The notes beneath the pieces were generated by a model that saw only the letters and a program-made list of their open reading frames with translations, searched no databases and had not been told where the DNA came from. A stretch of DNA of 64,000 bases from Nocardiopsis sp. ATB16-24 (GTDB lineage Bacteria > Actinomycetota > Actinomycetes > Streptosporangiales > Streptosporangiaceae), in NCBI RefSeq assembly GCF_030271535.1, contig NZ_JASCXJ010000003.1:248001-312000 (forward strand), written 5' to 3'. The position numbers and the translations under genes were made by a program. How positions within the stretch are numbered: position 1 is the first letter of the stretch; each line of letters opens with the position of its first letter. This document shows positions 24,341 to 32,945 of the stretch, one piece after another.

Positions 24341-24958
24341 TCAACCTCGTTCGTCCGGCCGAAGCGTCGGGCCGAACATCCGCGGGCCGCCGCCGGGGGT
24401 GACCACGGCGTCCACCGGGCGGTCATGCGGTTCGGTGGGCAGGGAGTCCACGAACTCCTCGTCGTACACCAGGGCGACCGCCGGGGTGTGCGGCCTCTTG
24501 TGGCGCAGCGCCCGGTCGTAGCACCCCGCGCCCCGCCCCAGGCGCATGCCCCGGCGGTCCACCGCCAGGGCAGGGCACACCACCACGTCCACCCGCTCCA
24601 GAGCCTGGGGTCCATGGCGCCGTCCGCGGGGTTCCAGCAGCCCGTGCCCGGCCGGTGCCAGACGGTCGGGGCCGTCGAAGGTCACCCAGTCCAGGTCGCC
24701 GTCGGGCAGGAACACCGGCAGCAGCACGTGCGTGCCGCGTTCCCACAGCGCCGTCACCAGACCGCGGGTGTCGGGCTCGGTGCCGACGGAGTAATAGCAG
24801 GCGACCGTTCCGTCCATGGGCGGCCAGGGAGCCCCCATGAGGGTGTCCCGGAACACCGCGCCGGCCCGCGCGCGCTCCTCGGCGCCGAGCGCCCGCCGTC
24901 GGGCCAGCAGGGACTCGCGCAGCCGCTTCTTGGCTCCGCGTCGCTCGCTCTCGTCCAT
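24341..24958 (-). CDS. 5-formyltetrahydrofolate cyclo-ligase
   Basis: 205-residue enzyme that converts 5-formyl-THF plus ATP to 5,10-methenyl-THF. The N-terminal KKRLRESLLARRRAL helix, the PDGDLDWVTFDG strand region and the conserved RLGRGAGCYDRAL motif (family RLGxGxGxYDR; about 154-166) are present. ATG 24958 gives the normal family length; the frame stays open far upstream only because of GC bias. It is divergent from galU, the arrangement conserved in mycobacteria (Rv0992c/galU). Confidence 0.92.
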   Translation of the reverse strand: MDESERRGAKKRLRESLLARRRALGAEERARAGAVFRDTLMGAPWPPMDGTVACYYSVGTEPDTRGLVTALWERGTHVLLPVFLPDGDLDWVTFDGPDRLAPAGHGLLEPRGRRHGPQALERVDVVVCPALAVDRRGMRLGRGAGCYDRALRHKRPHTPAVALVYDEEFVDSLPTEPHDRPVDAVVTPGGGPRMFGPTLRPDERG

Positions 24959-25123
24959 GGCCCCAGTGTGGCACCGCACCGGGCACGACCGTCCCGCCGA
25001 GGACGTGGACGGTGAACGGCCGGTGGAGGCCCGTTCTCGGGGACGCGAAACCGACGGAACTTCCTGGCGCCGGGCAGTGTGTGCAGACCCTGGCGCGGTG
25101 GGGGACTGGCCTAGAGTGCCGAC

Positions 25124-26059
25124 ATGAACGACTCCACCGACCAGAGGCGACCTGAGACGGTACCTGTCACGAAGGCGGTCGTGCCCGCCGCCGGCCTCGG
25201 CACCCGGTTCCTTCCCGCGACCAAGGCCACGCCCAAGGAGATGCTGCCGATCGTGGACAAGCCCGCGATCCAGTACGTCGTCGAGGAGGCGGTCGCCGCC
25301 GACCTCCACGACGTCCTGATGATCACGGGTCGCAGCAAACGCTCCATCGAGGACCACTTCGACCGGGCCTACGAACTGGAGGAGGCCCTGGAGGCCAAGG
25401 GCGACGAGGAGCGCCTGCGGTCGGTGCGCGAGTCCAGTGACCTCGCCCAGATGCACTACGTCCGCCAGGGCGAGCCGCGCGGCCTGGGCCATGCGGTGCT
25501 GTGCGCGAAGGCCCACGTGGGCGACAACCCGTTCGCCGTCCTGCTGGGCGACGACCTCATCGACTCCGCCGATCTGCTGCGCCGCATGATCCAGGTGCGG
25601 GAAGAGTACGGCGGCAGCGTCGTCGCGCTCATGGAGGTGGAGCCCGAACAGGTGTCCCTGTACGGATGCGCCGGCATCGAACCCACCGACGAGGACGACG
25701 TCGTCACCGTCACCGACCTCGTCGAGAAGCCCGACCCGGAACAGGCGCCGAGCCGGTGGGCGATCATCGGGCGTTACGTGTGCGACCCGGCGATCTTCCC
25801 CGTCCTCCAGGAGACCCCGCCGGGGCGCGGCGGAGAGATCCAGCTCACCGACGCCCTGCGCGAGCTGACCCGGTACAAGCCCGAGGACGGCGGCACGGTG
25901 CGCGGGGTGCTGTTCCGGGGGCGCCGCTACGACACCGGGAACAGGGCCGACTACATCCGCACCGTGGTGGACTTCGCCTTCCGCCGTCCCGAACTCGCGG
26001 CGGAGTTGTTGCCCTGGATGCGGGAGTTCGTCGACCGCCGGGGCTCGGGCCGCCCCTGA
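25124..26059 (+). CDS. galU: UTP-glucose-1-phosphate uridylyltransferase
   Basis: 311-residue nucleotidyltransferase making UDP-glucose for glycans and trehalose. The N-terminal AAGLGTRFLPATKATPKEML motif (residues about 18-37) binds the nucleotide; the catalytic-site DDLID and VEKP segments follow. Length is normal. It begins the conserved actinobacterial row galU-moeA-(moaC-mog)-rimJ-glpR. Confidence 0.95.
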   Translation: MNDSTDQRRPETVPVTKAVVPAAGLGTRFLPATKATPKEMLPIVDKPAIQYVVEEAVAADLHDVLMITGRSKRSIEDHFDRAYELEEALEAKGDEERLRSVRESSDLAQMHYVRQGEPRGLGHAVLCAKAHVGDNPFAVLLGDDLIDSADLLRRMIQVREEYGGSVVALMEVEPEQVSLYGCAGIEPTDEDDVVTVTDLVEKPDPEQAPSRWAIIGRYVCDPAIFPVLQETPPGRGGEIQLTDALRELTRYKPEDGGTVRGVLFRGRRYDTGNRADYIRTVVDFAFRRPELAAELLPWMREFVDRRGSGRP

Positions 26060-26212
26060 CGGCCGGACCGCACCGCCCTCCCGACGCGGACCCGGCGTGG
26101 CGGCCGAGGTCCGCCCCGCAGGGAGCCGGACACGGGGAGAATGGGGCGCAAGACGTCTCCCGAGGTACGGGAGGCGGTTCTGGCACAGGAACCGCGAAGC
26201 GGAAGGATTCCA

Positions 26213-27445
26213 GTGAAGAGCGTCGAACAGCACGTCGCCGACGTCCTGGCCCTGATCGCCGAACCCGAGCCGACCCGGTTGGACCTGATCCAGGCGCACG
26301 GCACCGTGCTGGCCGAGGCCATCACCTCGCCCGTGTCCCTTCCGGGCTTCGACAACTCGTCCATGGACGGTTACGCCGTGCACGCCGCGGATCTGGCCCC
26401 GGCCACACCCGAATCGCCCGTGCGGCTGCCGGTGGTGGCCGACATCCCCGCCGGGGACCCCTCCCCGACCGCGGTCCTGCCCGGCATGTGCGCGCGCATC
26501 ATGACCGGAGCCCCCATGCCCTCCGGAGCCGACGCCGTGGTCCCGGTCGAGTGGACCGACGGTGGTACGACCAGGATGACCGTCGACCGCCCGGTCAAGG
26601 TCGGCAACGCCGTCCGCCGGGCGGGAGACGACGTGGTCGAGGGGACCACGGTGCTGCACCCGGGCGTACGGATCGGCCCGGGGGAGATGGGCATCCTGGC
26701 CGCGGTCGGACGCCGTTCGGTGCCGGCGTACCCGCGTCCCCGGGTGGTCGTGCTCTCCACCGGTGAGGAACTGGTCGAGCCCGGACACCCGCTCGGTCCC
26801 GGACAGATCTGGGAGTCCAACAGCTTCATGGTCGCCGCCGCCGCGCTCGAAGCCGGATGCGAGGTCCACCGACACGGTTTCGTCGGCGACGACCCGGAGA
26901 CCGTACTCGACACCCTGGAGGGCCTGCTGGTACGTGCCGACATCGTCGTGACCACCGGTGGGGTGAGCATGGGCGCCCACGACGTGGTCAAACAGGTGCT
27001 CACCCGCCAGGGCACCGTGGAGTTCACCCAGGTGGCCATGCAACCTGGCAAACCCCAGGGTTTCGGGACGATCGGCCCGGACCGGACCCCGATCATCACC
27101 CTGCCGGGCAACCCGGTGAGCGCCTTCGTGTCCTTCCAGATCTTCGTCCGTCCCGCGCTGCGCAAGCTGCGCGGACTCGACCCCGACCCCCTGCCGTCGA
27201 CGCGGGCCACCCTCACCAGCCCGGTGGCCTCCCCCAAGGGGCGCCGTTCCTACCTGCGTGCCGTGTTGGAGGAGTCCCCGCACGGACGCGGCGCCGACGC
27301 CACGGTCTCGCCCGCCTTCCACCAGGGCTCCCACCAGTTGTCCGCCCTGGCCGGGGCGAACGCGCTCGTGGTCGTGCCCGAGGAGGTGACCGAGGTGGTC
27401 GCGGGCACCTCCGTACAGGTACTGCGCCTGCCCCGGCCCCAGTAG
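26213..27445 (+). CDS. moeA: molybdopterin molybdenumtransferase MoeA / gephyrin-like Glp
   Basis: 410-residue MoeA-type protein with the N-terminal FDNSSMDGYA motif, the MPT-binding TTGGVSMGAHD loop (about 247-257) and PGNPVSAFVSF (about 300-310). It inserts molybdate into molybdopterin. GTG 26213 follows GGAAGGA; a longer start at 26141 lacks a site. By position, between galU and a rimJ/GlpR pair, it is the counterpart of Glp, a gephyrin-like protein that in Corynebacterium binds FtsZ and the membrane receptor GlpR. Unlike that case, moaC and mog follow directly, which favours a retained cofactor role; both roles may coexist. Confidence 0.9.
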   Translation: MKSVEQHVADVLALIAEPEPTRLDLIQAHGTVLAEAITSPVSLPGFDNSSMDGYAVHAADLAPATPESPVRLPVVADIPAGDPSPTAVLPGMCARIMTGAPMPSGADAVVPVEWTDGGTTRMTVDRPVKVGNAVRRAGDDVVEGTTVLHPGVRIGPGEMGILAAVGRRSVPAYPRPRVVVLSTGEELVEPGHPLGPGQIWESNSFMVAAAALEAGCEVHRHGFVGDDPETVLDTLEGLLVRADIVVTTGGVSMGAHDVVKQVLTRQGTVEFTQVAMQPGKPQGFGTIGPDRTPIITLPGNPVSAFVSFQIFVRPALRKLRGLDPDPLPSTRATLTSPVASPKGRRSYLRAVLEESPHGRGADATVSPAFHQGSHQLSALAGANALVVVPEEVTEVVAGTSVQVLRLPRPQ

Positions 27446-27610
27446 GGACCCCGCCGCTGTGGAGGGAGGGTCCGCGGACGCGACGCGGTGGACGAGCGGG
27501 TGGCCGGGGGAAGGTCCCCACGGTGCCGTACGGTCGTCGTGACGCGCCTTGGGCGCTCGGGTGCGGCCACCCGGTCGCATCCGCTTTTCGATCACGGAGT
27601 TGGCGGGCTG

Positions 27611-28123
27611 ATGACGACCCACGATCCACGGCCGGAGGAGGCCGACCACCCCTCCGGATTCACCCACCTCGACCACACGGGCGCCGCGCGCATGGTCGAC
27701 GTGTCGCAGAAGCGGGTGAGCACGCGCACCGCCACGGCCACCGGTCGGGTACTGCTCGGCCCCGAGGCCGTCGCCGCGCTGCGGGACGGAGAGGTGCCCA
27801 AGGGGGACGCGCTGGCCGTCGCGCGGATCGCCGGCATCCAGGGGGCCAAGCGCACCCCCGACCTCGTGCCGTTGTGCCATCCCATCGCCGTGCACGGCGT
27901 GGACGTGGACCTCACCGTCGTGGACGAGGGGGTGGACATCAGCGCGACGGTGCGCACCGCCGACCGTACCGGTGTGGAGATGGAGGCGCTCACCTGTGTC
28001 ATGACCGCGGCGCTCGGCCTGATCGACATGGTCAAGGCGATCGATCCCGAGGCCGAGGTCACGCGGGTGCGGGTCGAGGAGAAGACCGGAGGCAGGAAGG
28101 GCGACTGGAGGCGTGGTGCGTGA
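27611..28123 (+). CDS. moaC: cyclic pyranopterin monophosphate synthase
   Basis: 170-residue MoaC, the second enzyme of molybdenum-cofactor synthesis (with MoaA converts GTP to cPMP). Conserved segments include GDALAVARIAGIQGAKRT, LVPLCHPI and VEMEALTCVMTAALGLIDMVKA in two halves. ATG 27611 is the family start; a possible GTG at 27488 is not needed. Its end overlaps the next gene by about 8 bases. Confidence 0.93.
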   Translation: MTTHDPRPEEADHPSGFTHLDHTGAARMVDVSQKRVSTRTATATGRVLLGPEAVAALRDGEVPKGDALAVARIAGIQGAKRTPDLVPLCHPIAVHGVDVDLTVVDEGVDISATVRTADRTGVEMEALTCVMTAALGLIDMVKAIDPEAEVTRVRVEEKTGGRKGDWRRGA

Positions 28124-28646
28124 GTCGGAGGGCGCCGGCCCCCGTGTCGCGGTCGTGACGGTGTCGAACCGGGCCGCGGCGGGCGTGTACCCGGACCGTT
28201 CCGGACCGGTGATCGTCGAACGCCTGCGTGCGGCCGGCTGCGAGGCCGTGGGTCCCTGGGTCGTGTCGGACGGCGAACCGGTGGCGGAAGCCCTTGAAAG
28301 GGCACTGGAGGAGCGGATCGACGCCGTCATCACCACGGGAGGGACGGGACTGACCCCGCAGGACCGCACCCCCGAGATGACCCGTCGGTTGTTGTCCTAC
28401 GAGATCCCCGGCATCGCCGAGGCGCTGCGGGCGGGAGGCAGGGACAAGGGGGTGCCCACGGCGATCCTGTCCCGCGGTCTGGCGGGGGTCGCCGAGCGCG
28501 GTGGACACCGGATGCTCGTGGTGAACCTGCCCGGCTCCAGAGGCGGTGCCCACGACGGGATGGACGTGTTGGAGCCGGTGCTCGGGCACGCGGTGGATCA
28601 GCTTCGGGGCGGGGATCACCCACGTCCGAATGGCGCGGAAAAATGA
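28116..28646 (+). CDS. mog: MogA/MoaB-type molybdenum cofactor biosynthesis protein
   Basis: 176-residue protein of the MogA/MoaB family, which adenylates molybdopterin before metal insertion by MoeA. The TTGGTGLTPQDRTPEMT motif (about residues 72-88) and the VVNLPGSRGG loop are intact. Two adjacent GTG codons, 28113 and 28116, are possible; 28116 is better spaced from GGAGG. The overlap with moaC makes the two translationally coupled. Confidence 0.9.
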   Translation: MRESEGAGPRVAVVTVSNRAAAGVYPDRSGPVIVERLRAAGCEAVGPWVVSDGEPVAEALERALEERIDAVITTGGTGLTPQDRTPEMTRRLLSYEIPGIAEALRAGGRDKGVPTAILSRGLAGVAERGGHRMLVVNLPGSRGGAHDGMDVLEPVLGHAVDQLRGGDHPRPNGAEK

Positions 28647-28880
28647 CCGGAATCACACCTTGGGTATTCCGTCCGTTGAGAATTCCTGGGATGGGGTCGG
28701 TTTTCGGTGCGCGAGTATTAGGGTTAGGAATCAGCCGATTCTCACGCCCGGGGGTGACGCCGGACACGTCGATCAGGGGAGTGGAATACTGGAAGCGTCG
28801 CCGGTGGCGGGAGTCCGATGCCCGCGCCTTCCGGTGTCGTACCGATGGATCACGGTGCTCGGGGCGTCGAAGGGACGGTC

Positions 28881-29591
28881 GTGAATCGCAGACAGGGGTG
28901 GCCCGTCACCCTGCGGGAAAGGGAGGTCGTGCTCCGTCCTCTGCGCCTGCGCGACGCCTCCGTGCTGAGAGAGGTACGCGCGCGCAACGAGGAGTGGCTG
29001 CGTCCATGGGAGCCGACCTATCCGGAGATGCCGGTGAACACCAACGGCCTGGCCCCCTACGTCGCGATGCTCCAGTCCATCCGCAGGGAGGCCCGACAGG
29101 GGCTGTCCATGCCGTGGGCGGTCCTCTTCGAGGGCCGGTTCGTGGGGCAGCTCACCGTGGGGGCCATCACCTGGGGCTCGGCCAGGTCCGCGCAGGTGGG
29201 CTACTGGATCGACAGCGCCTTCGCCGGTCACGGCATCACTCCCACCGCGGTCGCGTTGGCCGTGGACCACTCCTTCTTCGGGGTCGGGTTACACCGGATC
29301 GAGGCCAGCATCCGGCCCGAGAACAGGGCGAGCAGACGCGTGGTCACCAAACTGGGCTTTCGGGACGAGGGAGTGCGAAGACGCCAGTTGCACATCGACG
29401 GAGCCTGGCGTGACCACATCTGTTATGCGATCACCGCGGAGGAGGTCCCCCAAGGGATGATGCACCGATGGCGTCATGGGACACCTTCCGGACCCTCGAT
29501 AGAGCCTGGTTCCGGCCCCGGTTCCGCTTTGGGGCCCCAAGGCCCGAACGGCGGCCAAGGCCCGCGTGATCCGGCGAGTCCGCATCCATGA
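28881..29591 (+). CDS. RimJ/RimL-type GNAT N-acetyltransferase
   Basis: 236-residue GNAT enzyme. The acceptor/acetyl-CoA core runs from LRPLRLRDASVL (about 17-28) through VGYWIDSAFAGHGI and IEASIRPENRASRRVV to KLGFRDEGVRRRQLHIDG (about 158-175). It transfers acetyl groups to protein N-termini or a small amine. GTG 28881 is preceded by AAGGGA; ATG 28845 is a second candidate. The last 45 residues (GSGPGSALG, PNGGQGP) are low-complexity and likely disordered. It matches the rimJ homologue next to glpR in other actinobacteria. Confidence 0.88.
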   Translation: MNRRQGWPVTLREREVVLRPLRLRDASVLREVRARNEEWLRPWEPTYPEMPVNTNGLAPYVAMLQSIRREARQGLSMPWAVLFEGRFVGQLTVGAITWGSARSAQVGYWIDSAFAGHGITPTAVALAVDHSFFGVGLHRIEASIRPENRASRRVVTKLGFRDEGVRRRQLHIDGAWRDHICYAITAEEVPQGMMHRWRHGTPSGPSIEPGSGPGSALGPQGPNGGQGPRDPASPHP

Positions 29592-29994
29592 TGCCACTGA
29601 ACGTGACACCATCGCAGGTGTGCCCAGAACTTAAACATCACTTTAGCGACATTGATTCATTACTTTGCGTTGAATTGGTGATGCGCTCCGCAGTCAGAGT
29701 GTGACCTGCGTTTTCTCGGCCAAGGACGTCACGACCGAAACAGAGAGTCCACAATCTTGCGACACTCCGGTCGGAATGTGGCGCATTTATGGACACGGGG
29801 TCGTACCGTGCGGAACATAGACGCATTGACGATGCGGGCAACGCGTGGATATGAAGCACGGGAATCACCCCGGTTCCAGGGAGGGGCCGGAACGAGGTCC
29901 CGTGGGGGAACGTCTCCTTCCCCAGGGACCCACGCGGCGCGGTGTCGACGAAGTGTCGGTCAACGTCCAGCGGCCGTCATCGTGAGGAGGGGTG
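29592..29994. other. 403-bp AT-richer intergenic region, promoter of the GlpR/SepX-like gene
   Basis: 29,600-29,850 is clearly poorer in GC than its surroundings and has no convincing gene on either strand (short frames of 76-81 codons look random). It probably holds the promoter of the following membrane-protein gene, for which a strong GAGGAGGGG ribosome site lies at 29984-29992. Confidence 0.55.
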
Positions 29995-30648
29995 ATGAGT
30001 AGCTCCCCTCTGTACCTCGCCATCGTGGTGGTGTGGCTCATCGTCCTCGTGCCCATGCTGCTGCGCAAGGACTCCGTGGACACCGTCCACGAGGACCCGC
30101 GCCGAGAGGGCGCGGAGAGCGAGGACGTCGGCGTCGAGGGTGCCGAGGAAGGCTCCGAGAACGGCGTCGACGACGACCCGGACGCCGTTCGGACCCAGGT
30201 CCTGCGCCGTGGAGAGCACGGCACCGACCACGCGCATGAGCCCGAGGCCGGCGAGGAGGTTCCACCCCCCGGCCGCTACCGGGCGGTGCCCGGTCCCCGA
30301 GCGCGGATCATCGCCCGGCGGCGCCGTCGTACCACCGGCCTGGTCCTGGTCAACGTCGCGACCGCCGTGGCCGTCATGTTCGGGTTGGGGCCCTGGTGGG
30401 TGACGGTCCCGCCGGTGCTGCTGCTGGCGGGCCATCTGGTCCTGCTCAGGGAGGCGGCCAAGGCCGACGCCGAGGAGAGGAGGGCCGCGCTGCTGGCCCG
30501 TCGCAGGGCGGTTCTGCGCGCCCGCCGCATCGAGGAGGAAGAGCGGCGCGAGGCCGAGCGCGAGGCCGAGGTGATCGCCCTCAGGGAGCGGCGCGACCAG
30601 GTCTACGACCAGTACGCCGATGCCCGACTCAGGGCGGCCGGAGACTGA
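29995..30648 (+). CDS. glpR: GlpR/SepX-like actinobacterial cell-division membrane protein
   Basis: 217-residue membrane protein. One transmembrane helix at the very N-terminus (SPLYLAIVVVWLIVLVPMLL, about 4-23) is followed by an acidic, probably disordered linker (25-95), two closely spaced helices (about 114-150), and a charged coiled-coil tail of about 65 residues rich in Glu and Arg. MSSS followed by this helix and LVPMLLRK resembles SepX of Streptomyces and GlpR of Corynebacterium, which link FtsZ or Glp to DivIVA/Wag31. Location after a moeA/glp and rimJ-like gene supports this. ATG 29995 was chosen over GTG 29992. Confidence 0.8.
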   Translation: MSSSPLYLAIVVVWLIVLVPMLLRKDSVDTVHEDPRREGAESEDVGVEGAEEGSENGVDDDPDAVRTQVLRRGEHGTDHAHEPEAGEEVPPPGRYRAVPGPRARIIARRRRRTTGLVLVNVATAVAVMFGLGPWWVTVPPVLLLAGHLVLLREAAKADAEERRAALLARRRAVLRARRIEEEERREAEREAEVIALRERRDQVYDQYADARLRAAGD

Positions 30649-30720
30649 GTCCGGACCGGCGGCCGAGGAACCCGGTTCGGATCACTCGGGGATTCCTGCT
30701 AACCTGGTTCTCGTCTCCAA

Positions 30721-30794
30721 GGGGCTATAGCGCAGTCCGGTAGCGCACCTCGTTCGCATCGAGGGGGTCTGGGGTTCAAATCCCCATAGCTCCA
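30721..30794 (+). tRNA. tRNA-Ala (anticodon CGC)
   Basis: 74-base cloverleaf: acceptor GGGGCTA/TAGCTCC containing the alanine identity pair G3-U70, D stem GCGC/GCGC, anticodon stem CCTCG/CGAGG with loop TTCGCAT, T stem TGGGG/CCCCA with loop TTCAAAT, discriminator A. Anticodon CGC reads GCG. CCA is not encoded. Confidence 0.96.
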
Positions 30795-30798
30795 CGGG

Positions 30799-30938
30799 AC
30801 GCGGGCTGCTGCTCGCCGGTCTTCGACCGGCTCGCCGCGGCCCGCGATGCTTTTCGGGGGGCGACCCCCGTACCCCCGATTGAAGGCCCGCGTGGTCGGT
30901 CGCTTCGCGACCTTCCCCGCGGGCTTGTTGCTTTCGGG
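30799..30938 (+). repeat. 140-bp direct repeat, copy 1
   Basis: Begins five bases after the tRNA-Ala end. It matches 31043-31182 with an offset of exactly 244 and about four substitutions, all transitions. Contains two strong hairpins (30814-30830 region and 30896-30910 region). Confidence 0.92.
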
Positions 30939-31042
30939 GGGACGACCCCCCGTACCCCCCGGTGTGCCGCTCGGCCTTCGGCCGTCGTGCCTCGCGGCAC
31001 GGCCTTGGGTGTGCTGGGGCCGGTGCTGGTCGGAGGCAGCCC

Positions 31043-31182
31043 ACGCGGGCTGCTGCTCGCCGGTCTTCGACCGGCTCGCCGCGGCCCGCGATGCTTTTCG
31101 GGGGGCGATCCCCGTACCCCCGGTCGAAGGCCCGCGTGGTCGGTCGCTTCGCGACCTTCCCCGCGGGCTTGTCGCTTTCGGG
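31043..31182 (+). repeat. 140-bp direct repeat, copy 2
   Basis: Second copy of the unit at 30799-30938, without indels. The 104 bp between the copies hold further short hairpins (CGGCC-TTC-GGCCG; GTGCC-TCGC-GGCAC). Confidence 0.92.
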
Positions 31183-32062
31183 AGTGATCCCCTGAGCCTC
31201 CGGTGTGCCGCTTGTGCCGCTCGGGCATCGCGTTCCGCGCACGGCGGCGACCGTGCTCGGGGACTCGAAGAGGTCGACCGGAGTGCTCCGTGTGCCGGGG
31301 CGTCGCCGGATGGCGCGCGGGGCTGTTCGGCCCTTCCGTCGACGGAAGGGGGCCCCGGTCGAGGTGACGCTGTCCCCTGTGGCGGGTGGGTGTGCCGGAC
31401 CGGAGCCCCGAGTGTCACCGGCGAAGTGGCTATCCCCTGCGGCGGGGCGGCCGATGCCCCTCCAGCGTACTTCGAAGGTCCACGAGGAGGTAAGGGCCGA
31501 GAAGGGAACGACGGAACAGAGGAAGAGCAGATATTCCTTTTTCAGCTGGCCCGAAATAAGGGGGAAGAGGGCCTCAGTGTGATGTGAAGGCGTGCGGTGC
31601 TCCTTCTGTCGCAACGGAGAGTAACGGCCCCTGAGGGTGGATGTAAGGTGGCAAATCCGGGCAAACTACCGTGTTCTCACCCCTTGTTCGGGTGGTTTTG
31701 CCTGGTATGGGCACATCCGCTGGCCGTGGCCCTTCCCCAGGAGGGGCCGGAGGATATCCGGTTTTCCGTTCTCGGCAATAGGAGCCTTCGTTGCTCTGCG
31801 TTATGGGCATGCCGTGTCCTTGTCGAAAGAAGGGCTTGTTCTGGCAGGGCATGGGGGAGGGCGTCCTCCGAGGAAGAGGAATGCTCACCCTTCTGATCTG
31901 CGAAAACATCCACGCGGCCACTTATTCGGCGGTACTGGTACAGTCTTTGGTCGTATCCGCGCCGTGGAATGGAGAAAACTCGACTTCAAGCCTTGCGGCT
32001 GTTGTGAGTTCTACGCCATCATGGTCGCGGGATGGGCTGAAAGCCGAAGAAAGGTAGACGCT

Positions 32063-32113
32063 ATGACCACGCTCACGACCACCGTCCGTAGCAGCGGTTT
32101 CTCCTGGCAGTAG
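32063..32113 (+). CDS. possible 16-residue leader peptide
   Basis: ATG 32063 with an AAGAAAGG site 8 bases upstream opens a frame of 16 codons (MTTLTTTVRSSGFSWQ) ended by TAG. Forty bases later a terminator-like hairpin (32153-32181) follows, and the next gene begins at 32352, so the layout is that of a leader peptide and attenuator. The peptide has no run of one regulatory amino acid, so the idea is tentative; it may also be a chance frame. Confidence 0.3.
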   Translation: MTTLTTTVRSSGFSWQ

Positions 32114-32152
32114 TCGGTCTGCCGAGCGGATCCCTTCCGGATCCCGGTATCG

Positions 32153-32181
32153 GGCCTGATCGGTGTCGCACTGGTCAGGCC
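32153..32181 (+). terminator. terminator-like hairpin
   Basis: GGCCTGATC (32153-32161) pairs with GGTCAGGCC (32173-32181), 9 bp with one T-G pair and an 11-base loop, followed by TTTCGTGTT. It lies between the possible leader peptide and the membrane-protein gene. Confidence 0.6.
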
Positions 32182-32351
32182 TTTCGTGTTCCCCCGATGT
32201 TCTCGCCATCGCACACGCACGTCCTTCAGCACGTCGTCACGGAGTACCGGGGGATGCGTGATTTGATCGGGGACCACACCGGGTAGGGAGGTGAACACGA
32301 CCTCCGGTCCTGCCAGGAAGGACCACGCGACCGCGAAGGAGCGGATCCGAC

Positions 32352-32906
32352 GTGTCCGACTCCCCCGATCACCTCGGCGGATACCAGCCCCCCGAAGAGC
32401 CCGTTCCCCCCTTTGTAGACACCACGGCGAGTGGGGGTTACGAGCCACCGCCCTACGAATCCGGCCCACCGGAGCCCCGGCGGGAGACGACGGTCGAACC
32501 GGTGGAGGAGGAGCCCCTCGTCGCGGCCGAGCGGTTCCGACGTACCACGCCGGCGCGGCGCAAGGTGATCCCGGCGCACAGAGGACGGGGACACTGGCGT
32601 CTGGCGGCGGGGACGCTGACCTACGTGATGGTGGTCGGAGGGATGGCCGACTACGTCCAGCCCGAGACGAGGGCCCTCGCCCACCTGGCGTTCTGGCTGT
32701 TCCTCGGAGGCGCCTTCCTCATCACCCTGGGCCGTGAACGTCGTCACGGATGGGAGCCCGCACCACGGTGGCCCTGGTTGGTCGGGGCCTTCGGAGGGGC
32801 ACTGCTGGTGGAGGGGCTGGTCATGGCGTTCGGCTCACCCGCGATCATCGTGGGATCGCTGATCCTTCTGGGCCTTGGCCTGTTCGTGCTCATGCTCGTG
32901 GGCTGA
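32352..32906 (+). CDS. hypothetical membrane protein with Pro/Glu-rich N-terminus
   Basis: 184 residues, GTG start (MSDSPDHLGGYQPPEEP). The first 85 residues are proline- and acid-rich and probably cytosolic and disordered; the rest forms about four hydrophobic helices (LTYVMVVGGMADYV, LAFWLFLGGAFLITLG, WLVGAFGGALLVEGLVMAF, IVGSLILLGLGLFVLMLVG). I do not recognise a family with a known function. It converges with tatB. Confidence 0.75.
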   Translation: MSDSPDHLGGYQPPEEPVPPFVDTTASGGYEPPPYESGPPEPRRETTVEPVEEEPLVAAERFRRTTPARRKVIPAHRGRGHWRLAAGTLTYVMVVGGMADYVQPETRALAHLAFWLFLGGAFLITLGRERRHGWEPAPRWPWLVGAFGGALLVEGLVMAFGSPAIIVGSLILLGLGLFVLMLVG

Positions 32907-32945
32907 GGAGCGGTACGGGTCCGCCCACCACGGGATGGACAGGGG

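Larger units (their letters stand above)
30795..32062. other. hairpin-rich noncoding tract downstream of tRNA-Ala
   Basis: About 1.3 kb with no credible gene. The first 400 bases are built of short hairpins with TTC loops (for example GCCGGTC-TTC-GACCGGC, GGTCGC-TTC-GCGACC, CGGCC-TTC-GGCCG) separated by C- and G-runs, and contain the 140-bp direct repeat annotated separately. From about 31,480 the sequence becomes AT-richer and shows no homology I recognise. Long frames on the minus strand are low-complexity artefacts of the repeats. Confidence 0.6.

Noticed and set aside
24341..28369. Uninterrupted minus-strand frame of about 1340 codons
   Set aside because: It is antisense to galU, moeA, moaC and mog, and its lack of stops follows from high GC; only its last 205 codons are a real gene (5-formyl-THF cyclo-ligase).
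29638..30002. Small frames on both strands in the AT-rich gap before the GlpR-like gene
   Set aside because: No conserved start region, ribosome site or family; the region looks like a promoter.
30682..31614. Minus-strand frames with repeated SPRGRSRSDRPRG-like segments
   Set aside because: The repeats come from the two copies of a DNA repeat read in a chance frame; no start region or family.
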